NCBI GenBank assembly: GCA_028671895.1
Contig: CM053802.1
Coordinates: 368,631-432,630, forward strand
Source of the DNA: Oenanthe sinensis
Taxonomy: Eukaryota > Streptophyta > Magnoliopsida > Apiales > Apiaceae
DNA: 64,000 nucleotides
Direction: 5' to 3'
Every line of letters begins with the position of its first letter. Within the stretch, counting starts at the first letter, position 1. This document shows, piece by piece, positions 1 through 10,561 of the stretch. The position numbers were made by a program, and so were the translations under genes. Under the pieces are notes generated by a model. It made no database searches and was not told where the DNA came from. It saw only the letters and a program-made list of their open reading frames with translations.

Positions 1-490
1 ACCTGTGATTAATAGCATTGAGCTGATCATTTTCGTTCAGGCACAAGCATATCAAGGACATAAGATATTCAACCTCAGTCACTTGCATTTTCATATTTCC
101 AGTACTGCAATGGCTTTTCAGCTAGAACTTTGACAACCCACAAACTGTAATACTATTCTTTTTATCTTTTTGCCTATTAAAAATTTGAGATTATCAACCT
201 TGTTTTTGACAGCCAGAATAAGTAGCCAATGCTGTGCTTCCCCTTGTTTTTGACAGGAATACCAATATCAACCTATCTCATTGGAGAATGGAGAATCAAT
301 GTCACATAAAGCAATGGTACCAACTACCAATTATACTACTGTAAATTACTGTTTTTTCTTTTTAAATAATTTGAGATTATCTATTTTACTACTTGAATTA
401 TTCGGTTACGCTTGGACTCGGGTGTATTCAATTGAGATTGTGATATATTTTAAAAATCTTGGGTTATTTAATTTGGATTGAAAAATATTC
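1..490. other. Intergenic DNA ending in the left half of a split MITE
   Basis: I see no gene here. From about 420 the sequence is the left end of a short inverted-repeat element (terminal motif GGGTGTATTCAATTGAGATT at 420-439). Its matching right end lies at 14335-14357 beyond the large LTR element, so the retrotransposon landed inside this older MITE. Confidence 0.5.
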
Positions 491-495
491 AAGGG
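491..495. repeat. Left target-site duplication AAGGG of the Tat element
   Basis: AAGGG directly precedes the TGTTACGG terminus and is repeated exactly at 14042-14046 after the last LTR. This sets the element boundaries. Confidence 0.9.
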
Positions 496-1067
496 TGTTA
501 CGGATCAAAAACGAGGTGTCTTTAATACGTAATTAATGCTAGGGTTTGGGGGAGCTTCAAGCTTTAATGGCTGTGCTAACGTTTCGTGACTTAGCTCAGG
601 TCTTCGTTAACTGCCTACGTATCTTAGTTCGTATGAGAATCAAGCCAAAAAACGTAGTTCTAATGTTGAGGGGTTAGGCCCTTTAAATAGGCACACGAAG
701 GCCTTGGAATCATATTAGGGTTAGGAGACTTGGGGGCCAAGTCTTCTAGCAGCAGGGGTATCCAAAACCTTATAGGAATGAGAGTCATTGTCGGACTCTT
801 CCCACGTTTGGGCTCCTAGACCCTTCTACCGTGAAGGCCTTCAACAGACTTTTTAGGCCTTTTCTGGGCTTTTATTAAATAATTACGAAATTAACTATTA
901 AAAAGGGCTTACTGGGCCTATGGCTTCCACGGAGCCTCGCGGACTGGACCCAACAATCTAGTTATTACATTCCTAGTTCGTTTCGAGGGCCTAAAACCTT
1001 TAGACCATACCAGGCCTAATAAATGCTATATTTATTATTTCTTTCAGGGCTATTTTTACCCATATCA
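496..1067 (-). repeat. LTR A (3' LTR of the Tat element)
   Basis: 572 bp, TG...CA ended. In the coding (minus) orientation a TATTTAAA box at 682-689 is the likely Pol II promoter, with U3 running from 1067 down to it. The LTR also holds an AAACCCTA telobox-like motif on the minus strand near 540. It differs from LTR B at about 5 positions and from LTR C at about 10. Confidence 0.9.
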
Positions 1068-1085
1068 TTTGCCCCCCCAACTTTT
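1068..1085 (-). other. Polypurine tract of the full-length unit
   Basis: Read on the minus strand this is AAAAGTTGGGGGGGCAAA, abutting the 3' LTR. It is in the expected place and orientation to prime plus-strand DNA synthesis. An identical tract lies at 11134-11151. Confidence 0.75.
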
Positions 1086-1157
1086 GGGAAAACTCTACAA
1101 GTTTTCGTAAAAGTTTCACCAAGGGTTCTCAATACCTTGAAGTCGAAATATTGGTTT

Positions 1158-2270
1158 GAGGTCGATTTCGACCTGGATCGAGGTCGAACAGGACTTCAAA
1201 ACGCCTCGAGGTCGAACATAGTGATTGAGGTCGATTTCGACCTGGATCGAGGTCGAACAAGGGCTCAAAATGCCTTGAGGTCAAAATCCCTTGAGGGCCT
1301 CATGGCCTCTTATTTTCGACTTGGATTGAAGTCGAAATAGACCTCAAAACTCTTTGAGGTCGAAATTCCTTGAGGGCCTCATGGCCTTTTATTTTCGACT
1401 TGGATTGAAGTCGAAATAGACCTCAAAACTCTTTGAGGTCGAAATTCCTTGAGGGCCTCATGGCCTTTTATTTTCGACTTGGATTGAAGTCGAAATAGAC
1501 CTCAAAACTCTTTGAGGTCGAAATTCCTTGAGGGCCTCATGGCCTTTTATTTTCGACTTGGATTGAAGTCGAAATAGACCTCAAAATTCTTTGAGGTCGA
1601 AATTCCTTGAGGGCCTCATGGCCTTTTATTTTCGACTTGGATTGAAGTCGAAATAGACCTCAAAACTCTTTGAGGTCGAAATTCCTTGAGGGCTTCATGG
1701 CCTTTTATTTTCGACTTGGATTGAAGTCGAAATAGACCTCAAAACTCTTTGAGGTCGAAATTCCTTGAGGGCCTCATGGCCTTTTATTTTCGACTTGGAT
1801 TGAAGTCGAAATAGACCTCAAAACTCTTTGAAGTCGAAATTCCTTGAGGGCCTCATGGCCTTTTATTTTCGACTTGGATTGAAGTCGAAATAGACCTCAA
1901 AACTCTTTGAGGTCGAAATTCCTTGAGGGCCTCATGGCCTTTTATTTTCGACTTGGATTGAAGTCGAAATAGACCTCAAAACTCTTTGAGGTCGAAATTC
2001 CTTGAGGGCCTCATGGCCTTTTATTTTCGACTTGGATTGAAGTCGAAATAGACCTCAAAACTCTTTGAGGTCGAAATTCCTTGAGGGCCTCATGACCTTT
2101 TATTTTCGACTTGGATTGAAGTCGAAATAGACCTCAAAACTCTTTGAGGTCGAAATTCCTTGAGGGCCTCATGGCCTTTTATTTTCGACTTGGATTGAAG
2201 TCGAAATAGACCTCAAAACTCTTTGAGGTCGAAATTCCTTGAGGGCCTCATGGCCTTTAATTTTCGACTT
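1158..2270. repeat. Hairpin-forming tandem array A (about 65-bp then 79-bp units)
   Basis: Two units of about 65-70 bp (GAGGTCGATTTCGACC core) are followed by about 12-13 units of exactly 79 bp (for example 1356 to 1435). Each 79-bp unit holds the inverted repeat TTTCGACTT-ggattg-AAGTCGAAA (9-bp stem, 6-base loop) and an outer GAGGTC/GACCTC pair. It lies between the polypurine tract and the antisense gene. It is therefore 3' untranslated in the gag-pol transcript and upstream of the accessory gene. Confidence 0.95.
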
Positions 2271-2628
2271 TATAGAATGGGCCTGTGGGGTTTTATGACT
2301 ACGGGATTGGCAGGCCCATGTTTTGGATCTTTCCCAGTTTATGGGTTGTAGAGGTTTTGGGCCTTAGAATATGGGCTTTCAGGCCCCTTCACCGGTGATA
2401 CCGGTTGACTTACCTTTCGACGGTTGTTCGACCTAGAGATGACTGTCAAAAGGTGAATTTAAACGGTCAGGTGACCGGCTGGGGTTGCATATATGAGTGG
2501 TATGGGCTTCATTTCTCACACTTCTCATTTTTTACTCCTCACTTCTCCCTTCTGTATTCGAGATCTCAAGCTTCTAAGTAATTTAAATCGTTAGCTTCCT
2601 CAAAGAATTACATAAAGTCGAAAATCAG
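2271..2628 (+). promoter_or_regulatory. Putative promoter and 5' UTR of the antisense accessory gene
   Basis: This is non-repetitive sequence between array A and the accessory ATG, with a TATA-like GCATATATGAG at about 2487-2497 and a C/T-rich stretch after it (about 2508-2560) typical of plant 5' UTRs. It is repeated almost unchanged before the truncated copy at 12973-13330. The promoter role is inferred from position. Confidence 0.45.
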
Positions 2629-4583
2629 ATGGCAGATAAGAGAGCTTCTAGATTGGCAGCCATGAACGCGGGATCAGCCAAGAGTGGTAAATCCCTAAAT
2701 CGAATTCCCATTTTTTCTACATACATGTCCTTGATAGATATGATCAACCAACGGGGGGATGAATACCCTAGTCAATCCCATCTAGATTCTTACAGTCGTA
2801 GTAGTAAATTTTTCGAAGCCGACATAGTAGAAGAGTATAACAAGCTTTTCAATTTTCCACCTAGGTTTTCCATTTCCTTAGTTGAACCTGGCGACAGGAC
2901 CTGCCATTTGCATCCTTGTCGTTTATTTGTTTACGTAGATGCCCTCTTATCGGGGCTTAGGTTTCCTTTGCACGACTTCATCCCCACCCTCTTAGCTGAT
3001 GTTCAAATAAATCCATGTCAACTCGTGCCCAATGGATGGAGGCTCATCCATTGTTTCATGGTCTTATGTTTGGAGAATAAAATAAAAATGATAGTCCCTC
3101 TTTTTCGCAAAATCTTTCAATTCAAAAACTCTTCTAGCATTTCCCAAGGCTGGGTTCACATAGCTCACAAGCCTAACAAACCCCATATCTTTGATACCTC
3201 TTCAATCCCTGACAACAACCTTCACTGGAAGGAAAATTTTGTCCAAGTAAAGTGGGAAGGGGGAGACTGGGGTACCCTTTTTAGGCCCATGTTTAGCAAA
3301 GTGTCAGACGGGAGCTTTGATGCTATTAGGCTCTCAGGGGAAGAAGAAGAGGCTTATGCCAAGCTTACTCAGGTTGAAACCAAGCATCTTGCTTGGGTTC
3401 TTCTTGACGAACACAGGTTGAGAGTCGTGGGCCTATCAAGGGCCTCGAGCAAAGGTATACTATTTTACTCGACTCTGTTCTCGTTTTACTCGTTGATTGC
3501 CTTACTAATGTTTCTATGTTTTCTTTTTCAGCTGCTGCATTGATAAACGAGTGGACCATTCCACCCGTAGAAGAAACTGGCCGTATGAAACGGCTAAGAC
3601 TGATGAACGACCCCAGGCAGGTAAAGGAACCTCCGGCTTTCTTACAGCCGCACACTGGGCCAATCGAAGCTGGGAGCAGCGAGCCGGTCAGGGCGCCCAA
3701 ATCCCTGGCATACAAGCCTGGCTGGGGTATCAGGAAGTCGGATACGGTGGTAGGATGTACAGATCACGCGAGGGACTGGTCCCTTCACTCCCTCACTCCT
3801 TGCGATTACAAGGATATTGTCTTGGGACGGGACGAGGAAAGCACCAAGGTTTTGGGTGCGCAGGCATTGGCATCGGTAAGCTTATTTACTAGCTTACCTT
3901 GTAGTTCATACTTCTTCCGTTCACGGTCTGGGCCTTTCTATATGTATTAACTTGTTTTGTTGCTTTTTCAGGCCAACGCCTATTTCCAAGCTTCTTTGCA
4001 CCAGACGGAGGCTTGGAAAGCCCGGGCAGGAAAACATAAGAAGGAGCTGACAGTGGCTCATGCCAAGCTCAAAAATCTTGAAGAAAAGCTGGCTGAGAAG
4101 GAGGAGCAGCTTAAACAGGCCCAAGCTGAGGTGGTCGAGCTACGGGCAGATAGAAATGCTATAATTGATCAATATATGGCCTCTGACGAGTACCGGGATT
4201 TAATCGAGGCTCATGACGACCTAATCTTCCCGGCTAACTACACTATCGGGTGGAATGACGCTCTCAAGGAAGTGCTGGGCAAACACCCGGGTTTGTTTAA
4301 CCCAAAGGTAGACTTCAAATGCCCTCAATCGGCCGATGCGTTGAAGCGGTTGTTCGAGGAGCACGAGGAAACCGATGGGGAGGACAGCCCGGATGTTAGA
4401 AATCGTGCGCCTTCTCTTACTCCTTCACCAGCCCCTTCTCCTCTCAGAACTACCTTGGGGAAGACTGTCACAGAAGCAACTCCAACAAAAAAAAGCTCTT
4501 CTGGGGAAGAAGGTTCATCTTCGTCTGGAACTTCTTCTTCGAGTGAGGAGGAGCCTGAAGAGGAGGAGGAATCCTCTAAATAG
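2629..4583 (+). CDS. Tat antisense accessory protein, three exons, 593 aa
   Basis: Exons 2629-3454, 3532-3875 and 3972-4583 join in frame across two introns of 77 and 96 bp, both GT..AG. Intron 1 has a CTTACTAATG branch-site-like motif and a pyrimidine tract. Residues 75-150 resemble the plant 'putative gypsy type transposon' domain (Pfam PF04195; FPPRF, GDRTC, GLRFPLHDF and PNGW motifs). Residues about 400-450 form a Lys/Glu-rich coiled coil, and the last 50 residues are Ser/Glu-rich and acidic. It runs opposite to gag-pol and converges on it, 3' end to 3' end, about 400 bp apart. Such antisense ORFs are known in Tat relatives (Grande, Retand) but have no established function. No stop or frameshift is seen in the spliced frame. 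Reading through intron 1 gives only a shorter 304-aa product. Confidence 0.82.
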
Positions 4584-4987
4584 TTTATTTCTATTTATGT
4601 TGGCCTTGGGGGTCTTGTAAAAACATTTAGCCATCGGGCTTTTATTTATGCATTTTACTTTCCTGCCTTCTCTCTTTGTGCCTTAGTTTTGCTTTGTTTT
4701 TCGTGTTTATATTGAACATAAATAGCAACTACTCTCAGGGCTTGTAAGCGTCATATAAGGAAAACTGGAAGCATTTCTCGAAACTTATAATTTAGTATAA
4801 AAAGAAATAATTTATGCCTTCGAGGCTTAAACAAGTCATGAATTAAATGTTCTCAAAAATAAAAACTAACAATTTAAACATAATAAATTCTCAAGTTGGC
4901 AGCATTCCAACTTCTAGGGACTTCAATCCCTTCAAAGGTCTGGAGTTTGTATGCTCCTTGCCCGGTGACTTCCTTTACTTGGTACGG
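4584..4987. other. Convergent 3' region between accessory gene and gag-pol
   Basis: This stretch holds the 3' ends of both element transcripts. The gag-pol frame stays open on the minus strand for 37 codons past the TGA at 4988-4990, to a TAA at 4874-4876. Part of it is thus former pol C-terminus. Confidence 0.6.
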
Positions 4988-7900
4988 TCATTCCCAGTTT
5001 GAGGCTAACTTGCCCTTGGGACCAACTCCAGATGCCTCGATCTTTCGCAGGACTAAGTCTCCTTCGCGGAAGAACCTTTCTTTGACTCTCAGGTTGTAGT
5101 AGAACGAAGCTTTCTTCTGGCTTTCTACTATTCTGGCATTAGCTTCGTCGCGCAGCTCATCTATTAGGTCTAGGGCCAGCTTCATGCCTTCTTCATTGGC
5201 GTCAACTTGAAATTCTTGAATCCTAGGTGATGTCTGAGCAACTTCAACGGGCACCACTGCCTCGGCTCCATAGGCTAGTTGAAATGGAGTAGCTCCTGTT
5301 GATGTTCTGCAAGTAGTTCTATATGCCCATAAGATTAGGAGTAACTCATCAACCCAAGTCCCTTGGGAGCGTTCTATCCTTTTCTTGAGTCCATCTAGGA
5401 TAATTCTGTTAGCAACTTCAGCTTGCCCATTTGACTGCGGATGAGCTACTGAAGTAAAGCGTAGTTCAATGTTATAATTCCCACAGTATTCCATAAAGTC
5501 CTTATTGTTGAACTGAGTTCCGTTGTCCGTCACTAGGATTCGGGGCAGCCCGTATCTGCATATAACATTTTCCCAGAAAAACTGAGTTACGTTCTTAGTG
5601 TCGATCTTGGCCAAGGGCTTGGCTTCTATCCATTTAGTGAAGTAGTCAATGGCAACAATGAGAAACCTTCTTTGCGCGCTGGCCATAGGGAACGGGCCTA
5701 ATATATCCATTCCCCACATGGCAAAGGGGATTGGAGAACTTACCGATGTCAGCATCTTAGGGGGCTGCCTGACGATGGGTGCAAACCTTTGGCAGCGATC
5801 GCATTTCTTAACATATACTTTTACATCTTTAAGCATCTCAGGCCAATAGAATCCTAGCCTTACAATTTTATGAGCCAAGGCCCTGCTTTCAAGGTGTTGG
5901 CCACATACTCCATCATGAACTTCGTTCAGGGCAGCTTCAGCCTCATGGGGTCTCAAGCACTTCAAATAGGGTATCACGTATGATTTTTTGTAGAGTATTC
6001 CTTCTATGAGGGCATACCTCGAGGCCCTAACCGACAGTTTGCGAGCTTTCACAGGGTCGGCAGGTGTTTTTCCTGTTTCCAAGTAGAGTTTGATGGGATC
6101 CATCCAACACGTTCCCGGCCCAATAGGAGCTATTAGTTTTGCATCAATGCTTGGGGTCTTCAAGACTTGAAAATAAACACTGCCCGAGTAGCTTTCAATT
6201 TCTGATGATGCAAATTTGGACAAGGCATCAGCCTTCATGTTTTCCTCTCTCGGGATGTACTCAAAGTGACATTCTTCGAACTGTGTGGCTTGAGCTTTAA
6301 CGATTCTCAAATACCTGGCCATAGTCACGTCTCGGGTCTCAAACTCCCCATTTACTTGAGAGATTACTAACCTTGAGTCACCACATACTTTCATGTTTTT
6401 CACCCTCAGGGTTCTGGCCAGACCAAGTCCGGCTATCAAAGCTTCGTATTCCGCCTCGTTGTTTGTAGTTGGAAAGTCCAATTTGATTGCATATTCGACA
6501 ATGAAGCCATCCGGGCTTTGTAAAACTTGACCAGCTCCACTAGTTTTTATTTTTGAAGCTCCGTCAAAAAAGAGCAACCAGTATTCTTTGAGTTCTTCCT
6601 CTTTTTCCTCTTTTTCCTTATTACCTTCTTTATCCTCTCCTTGCCCCCCGACTTCTTGGTTTGGAATGGTACATTCAACCACGAAGTCAGCTAGAGCCTG
6701 GGCTTTGATGGCTGTCCTTGGCTTGTATCTGATTTCGAACTCTCCAAGTTCAATGGCCCATTTGATTAGCCTTCTACTTGCCTTGGGGCTATGCAGTATG
6801 TTTCTCAGGGGTTGGTCTGTCAGGACTTCAATAACATGCGCCTGGAAGTACAGGCGTAACTTCCTCGAAGCCATTATTAATGCTAATGCAAACTTTTCAA
6901 TCTTTGAATAGTTCAGCTCTGCACCATGCAGAATCTTGCTAACGTAATAGATGGGCTTCTGAACCTTAGCTTCCTCTTTCACAAGTACTGCACTCAGGGC
7001 TGAGTTTGAGACAGCCAGATACATGAATAGCACCTCTCCTGGTTTTGGTTTGGCAAGCAAGGGCGGCTCAGCCATGTACTTCTTTAGTTCTTCAAATGCT
7101 GCTTGGATCTCCTCATTCCATTCAAAGTTCTTGACCTTCTTGAGGGCCTTGAAGAATGGCAGACACTTCTCTCCAGATTTGGATATGAAACGCCCCAGGG
7201 CTGCTATCCTTCCAGTGAGCTTTTGGACCTCCTTAACAGTCTTGGGGGGCTCCATGTCCAAGATTGCTTGAATCTTATCGGGATTGGCCTCAATGCCTCT
7301 TTTGGAGACCATCAGGCCTAAAAATTTTCCAGACCCTACACCAAAGGCACACTTGGTCGGGTTCAACATCATTTTGTGGGTTCTCAGAATTTCAAATGCC
7401 TCGCTCAGGTGCGCAAGATGATCGGCTTTGTCTAAGCTTTTGACTAACATGTCATCTACGTAGACCTCCATGGTCGTACCAATGAGATGTTTGAAGATCT
7501 TATTCACAAGCCTTTGATACGTGACTCCTGCATTCTTAAGTCCAAAAGCCATAACCAGATAACAAAAAACACCAAAGTCAGTGATGAATGATACCTTAGG
7601 AATGTCATCGGGGTGCATCTTAATTTGGTTATAGCCACTGAAACCATCCATGAAGCTAAGCATCTCGTGCCCAGCTGTGGCATCTATTAACGTGTCTATC
7701 CTTGGTAAGGGGAAACAGTCCTTGGGACACGCATCATTCAAATCAGTGAAGTCCACATACATTCTCCACTTCCCATTGCTTTTTTTAACCATCACAGGGT
7801 TGGCCAGCCATTCAGGAAATTGGATTTCTTCAATAAATCCAGCTTCTAGCAATTTTTCCACTTCCTGCTTAATGGCCTCCTGTCTTTCAGGGGCAAAACT

Positions 7901-10528
7901 TCTTTTCTTCTGTTTGACCGCTGTCCTTCCAGGATTTACATTCAACTGATGTGTTATAAGCTCAGGGTCTATTCCTGGCATGTCAGCTGTTGTCCAAGCG
8001 AAAACATCTCTGTTATCTTGCAGGAACTGTATTAGTTGTTGTTTCAGGTCCTTGGGGAGTGAAGCCCCAACATATGTCACTCTCTCAGGATATGAAGGAT
8101 CCAGGGGGATGGACTCCAAGTCCTCCGCAGGTTTCCCCCTCCTCTCTTCGTGATCTCTGACATCCATATCTTCAATGGGGAGAACCTGCCCCCCAGTGCC
8201 ATCAGGTTTCAAAGCAGCCACATAACAGCTTCTGGCCATCTTCTGATCTCCTCTTTCTTCCCCCACTCCATTCCTAGTCGGGAACTTGAGTTTCAAGTGG
8301 TATGTAGAAGCTATTGCTTTGAAGGCATGCAACCCTGTCCTCCCAAGGATTGCATTATAGGTAGTGCTTGCCTTGATAACTAAGAAATTCAGCATTTGAG
8401 TGGACAGTCGAGGTTCTTCGCCCATAGTCATTGGTAGTTGTATGATCCCCTCGATCCGAGACTCCACTCCATTAAAACCGTATATGGGCATGTTGGAGGG
8501 GGTTAGCTGCGAATCACTGTATCCCATTTTTACATAGGCATCATAAAATAGGATGTCAACGGAAGAACCATTGTCTACCAAGACTCTTTTCACAGGAGAA
8601 TTCCCTATGGTGGGGGTGATTACCAAGGGATCATCGTGGGGGAACCTCACCCCTTCTAGGTCGGAGTCGTCGAAGGTCAACGAGACCTCAGTTCTTGCCC
8701 TCTTAGGAGGTTCTCCTACAATGCTCATTACCTCCCAGGCATACGCCTTCCTGGAGTTTCGGGAGTTGCCTGCTGCAGTTGGCCCTCCTGATATTATGTT
8801 AATCACAGGCCCTCTGGGCTGATTGTTTCTTTCCTTGGGGTCTGAGTCCCTTCGTTTGTCGTTCCTTCTATCGTCTCTAGCACCATCCTTGGTGTATTTT
8901 TCCAACTTCCCTCTTCTAATCAGAAATTCGATCTCGTCTTTCAACTGACGACAGTCGTCAGTGTCGTGTCCCACATCCCTATGGAACCGGCAGTATGCGC
9001 TCTTATTTCTCTTTTCAGGATCAGTCCTCAGTGACTTCGGCCATTGAAGATCTTTACCCTTCTCAATGTCCATTAGTATCTGGCTACGGGCGGTGTTTAG
9101 CCTTGCATACTCGGTGAACCTGGCACCTCCTTTCTTCTTGGAGTCATTGGCGTCACCATTCTTCGCATACTTGGTATCAACAGTATACTCGGTATCGCTG
9201 GATCGTTTTTTAGAATAGGCGTTCGAGGCCTGAAACCCTTGAGCTTTCCTCATACTTTCCTCAGCCTTGATATACTTTCCTGCTCTCTCTTGGAGCTCAT
9301 TCATAGTTTCAGGGGCCCTCTTGGCTAACGATCTCCTGAAATTTTCGTCAGAAGTCCCTTGCTGCAAGGCTATCATCGCTACCTTCTGATCTAGATCAGG
9401 GACCTTCAAGGCTTCCTTTGTGAACCTATTCATGTAATCCCTCAAGGATTCGTTCTTCCCCTGGTGCATGTTCATTAGCGAAGCTGAGCTCTTTTCATGA
9501 GTCTTGCTGCTAATGAATTGACCAATGAAGGCCCTGCTCAGATCCTTGAATGACCCAACAGAGTTTGGTGGTAGACGACTGAACCACCGCTGAGCCATGC
9601 CACTCAGGGTTTGGGGAAACGCCCTACACTTGATAGCATCGTTTACAGGCTGTAGCAACAGTGCATTAGAGAACGTGAGAACATGATTTGAGGGATCTCC
9701 CGTTCCATCATAGGCCCTGATTGTCGGCATCTTAAACTTCCTTGATATCTTTTCATTCATAATATTCTCTGTGAAGGGGGGTGTGGGATCATCAGGATCT
9801 CCAAGCGGCAATAAGTCTTGGGGATCAGCCCTAACATGACTTGTCCTTATTTGCCTCGGGGGCTCATCCAAATCTATTACAGAGGTGTTTCTCATCAATT
9901 CTCCAGCACCCTCCACTCTGAGGCGCTGTCGCCTTGCCAATGCCTTCTCCAGGTCTTTCCTTAGTCGTTGAGCTTCAGCCTCATGAGCGCGTATTCTTTC
10001 CTGAAGGTTCAGGGAGTCATTACTTTGAGGCCCTCGGGGCTGGGTACTCCTCCCTCCAAGGGGCTCCTTACCAGGTCGCCTCCTTCGTGGGTTAACATCT
10101 TCGTCAGATGACTTTTCGTCATCAGTTGAGTAAGGTCCAGAGAAGTCCCGACTTCTTCGTTGTGAGGTATAGTGGGGCAACGGCCCTTGCTCATAAGGGG
10201 GCTCATAGTTCCTTGGGAGCCCATAACGAGGGTCAGGAGTTACAGCAGACGGGACCTGCATAGTAGGAGGAGCAACAAAAGTAGTATGAAGGGGTGGAAT
10301 TACCTGGAGCGGAGGAGCTGAAGCATGAATTGACACATCGGGGTTGGAAGGATGAACGACGATGCTAAGGGGTCCGGCACGCCGGGTGCTTGCTTCAGGG
10401 TCTTCAACGGAGGTGGTTGGAATAACAGCTTGTTGCTCCTGAGTTGTAATAGGGGGAACAGTAGTGTCGGCAGCGGTGTCAGGGATCTCTCCTTCAAGGG
10501 CGCTTGCAGTACTTCGTGTTCTTGCCAT
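4988..10528 (-). CDS. Tat gag-pol polyprotein, 1846 aa
   Basis: A single open frame encodes the structural and enzymatic proteins of the element. Order: gag core around residues 262-400 (W312), a CxxH...GH...C zinc knuckle near 513-526, aspartic protease with DNGSS at D652, reverse transcriptase with YVDD at 1023-1026, a Ty3 RNase H around 1140-1260 lacking the usual first catalytic Asp (YLAVSNSAL), a second archaeal-type RNase H starting LLFFDGAS (D1322), integrase HHCC zinc finger (CDRC at 1576), and integrase core D1608, D1668, E1704 (DX35E). The extra RNase H places it in the Tat lineage. ATG at 10526-10528 lies 14 bp from the primer-binding site. The TGA at 4988-4990 falls 37 codons before the frame otherwise ends and cuts off the extreme integrase C-terminus. 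Otherwise the frame is intact, so the copy may recently have been active. Confidence 0.95.
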   Translation of the reverse strand: MARTRSTASALEGEIPDTAADTTVPPITTQEQQAVIPTTSVEDPEASTRRAGPLSIVVHPSNPDVSIHASAPPLQVIPPLHTTFVAPPTMQVPSAVTPDPRYGLPRNYEPPYEQGPLPHYTSQRRSRDFSGPYSTDDEKSSDEDVNPRRRRPGKEPLGGRSTQPRGPQSNDSLNLQERIRAHEAEAQRLRKDLEKALARRQRLRVEGAGELMRNTSVIDLDEPPRQIRTSHVRADPQDLLPLGDPDDPTPPFTENIMNEKISRKFKMPTIRAYDGTGDPSNHVLTFSNALLLQPVNDAIKCRAFPQTLSGMAQRWFSRLPPNSVGSFKDLSRAFIGQFISSKTHEKSSASLMNMHQGKNESLRDYMNRFTKEALKVPDLDQKVAMIALQQGTSDENFRRSLAKRAPETMNELQERAGKYIKAEESMRKAQGFQASNAYSKKRSSDTEYTVDTKYAKNGDANDSKKKGGARFTEYARLNTARSQILMDIEKGKDLQWPKSLRTDPEKRNKSAYCRFHRDVGHDTDDCRQLKDEIEFLIRRGKLEKYTKDGARDDRRNDKRRDSDPKERNNQPRGPVINIISGGPTAAGNSRNSRKAYAWEVMSIVGEPPKRARTEVSLTFDDSDLEGVRFPHDDPLVITPTIGNSPVKRVLVDNGSSVDILFYDAYVKMGYSDSQLTPSNMPIYGFNGVESRIEGIIQLPMTMGEEPRLSTQMLNFLVIKASTTYNAILGRTGLHAFKAIASTYHLKLKFPTRNGVGEERGDQKMARSCYVAALKPDGTGGQVLPIEDMDVRDHEERRGKPAEDLESIPLDPSYPERVTYVGASLPKDLKQQLIQFLQDNRDVFAWTTADMPGIDPELITHQLNVNPGRTAVKQKKRSFAPERQEAIKQEVEKLLEAGFIEEIQFPEWLANPVMVKKSNGKWRMYVDFTDLNDACPKDCFPLPRIDTLIDATAGHEMLSFMDGFSGYNQIKMHPDDIPKVSFITDFGVFCYLVMAFGLKNAGVTYQRLVNKIFKHLIGTTMEVYVDDMLVKSLDKADHLAHLSEAFEILRTHKMMLNPTKCAFGVGSGKFLGLMVSKRGIEANPDKIQAILDMEPPKTVKEVQKLTGRIAALGRFISKSGEKCLPFFKALKKVKNFEWNEEIQAAFEELKKYMAEPPLLAKPKPGEVLFMYLAVSNSALSAVLVKEEAKVQKPIYYVSKILHGAELNYSKIEKFALALIMASRKLRLYFQAHVIEVLTDQPLRNILHSPKASRRLIKWAIELGEFEIRYKPRTAIKAQALADFVVECTIPNQEVGGQGEDKEGNKEKEEKEEELKEYWLLFFDGASKIKTSGAGQVLQSPDGFIVEYAIKLDFPTTNNEAEYEALIAGLGLARTLRVKNMKVCGDSRLVISQVNGEFETRDVTMARYLRIVKAQATQFEECHFEYIPREENMKADALSKFASSEIESYSGSVYFQVLKTPSIDAKLIAPIGPGTCWMDPIKLYLETGKTPADPVKARKLSVRASRYALIEGILYKKSYVIPYLKCLRPHEAEAALNEVHDGVCGQHLESRALAHKIVRLGFYWPEMLKDVKVYVKKCDRCQRFAPIVRQPPKMLTSVSSPIPFAMWGMDILGPFPMASAQRRFLIVAIDYFTKWIEAKPLAKIDTKNVTQFFWENVICRYGLPRILVTDNGTQFNNKDFMEYCGNYNIELRFTSVAHPQSNGQAEVANRIILDGLKKRIERSQGTWVDELLLILWAYRTTCRTSTGATPFQLAYGAEAVVPVEVAQTSPRIQEFQVDANEEGMKLALDLIDELRDEANARIVESQKKASFYYNLRVKERFFREGDLVLRKIEASGVGPKGKLASNWE

Positions 10529-10542
10529 GGTTGTTATTCGTT

Positions 10543-10559
10543 TCCCACAGACGGCGCCA
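10543..10559 (-). other. tRNA primer-binding site of the full-length unit
   Basis: The minus strand reads TGGCGCCGTCTGTGGGA, two bases inside LTR B. The TGG start is complementary to a CCA tRNA end. The first nine bases also match the complement of plant tRNA-Asp, but the following bases do not, so another primer tRNA (tRNA-Arg is reported for Ogre/Tat relatives) is more likely. Confidence 0.75.
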
Positions 10560-10561
10560 AA

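Noticed and set aside
1158..2270. Regular repeats as a CRISPR array
   Set aside because: Units are contiguous and identical with no unique spacers, in a plant retrotransposon.
3365..3892. Overlapping frames at 3365-3715 (-), 3551-3892 (+) and 3516-3950 (+) as separate genes
   Set aside because: They are alternative-frame shadows or intron read-through of the spliced antisense accessory gene.
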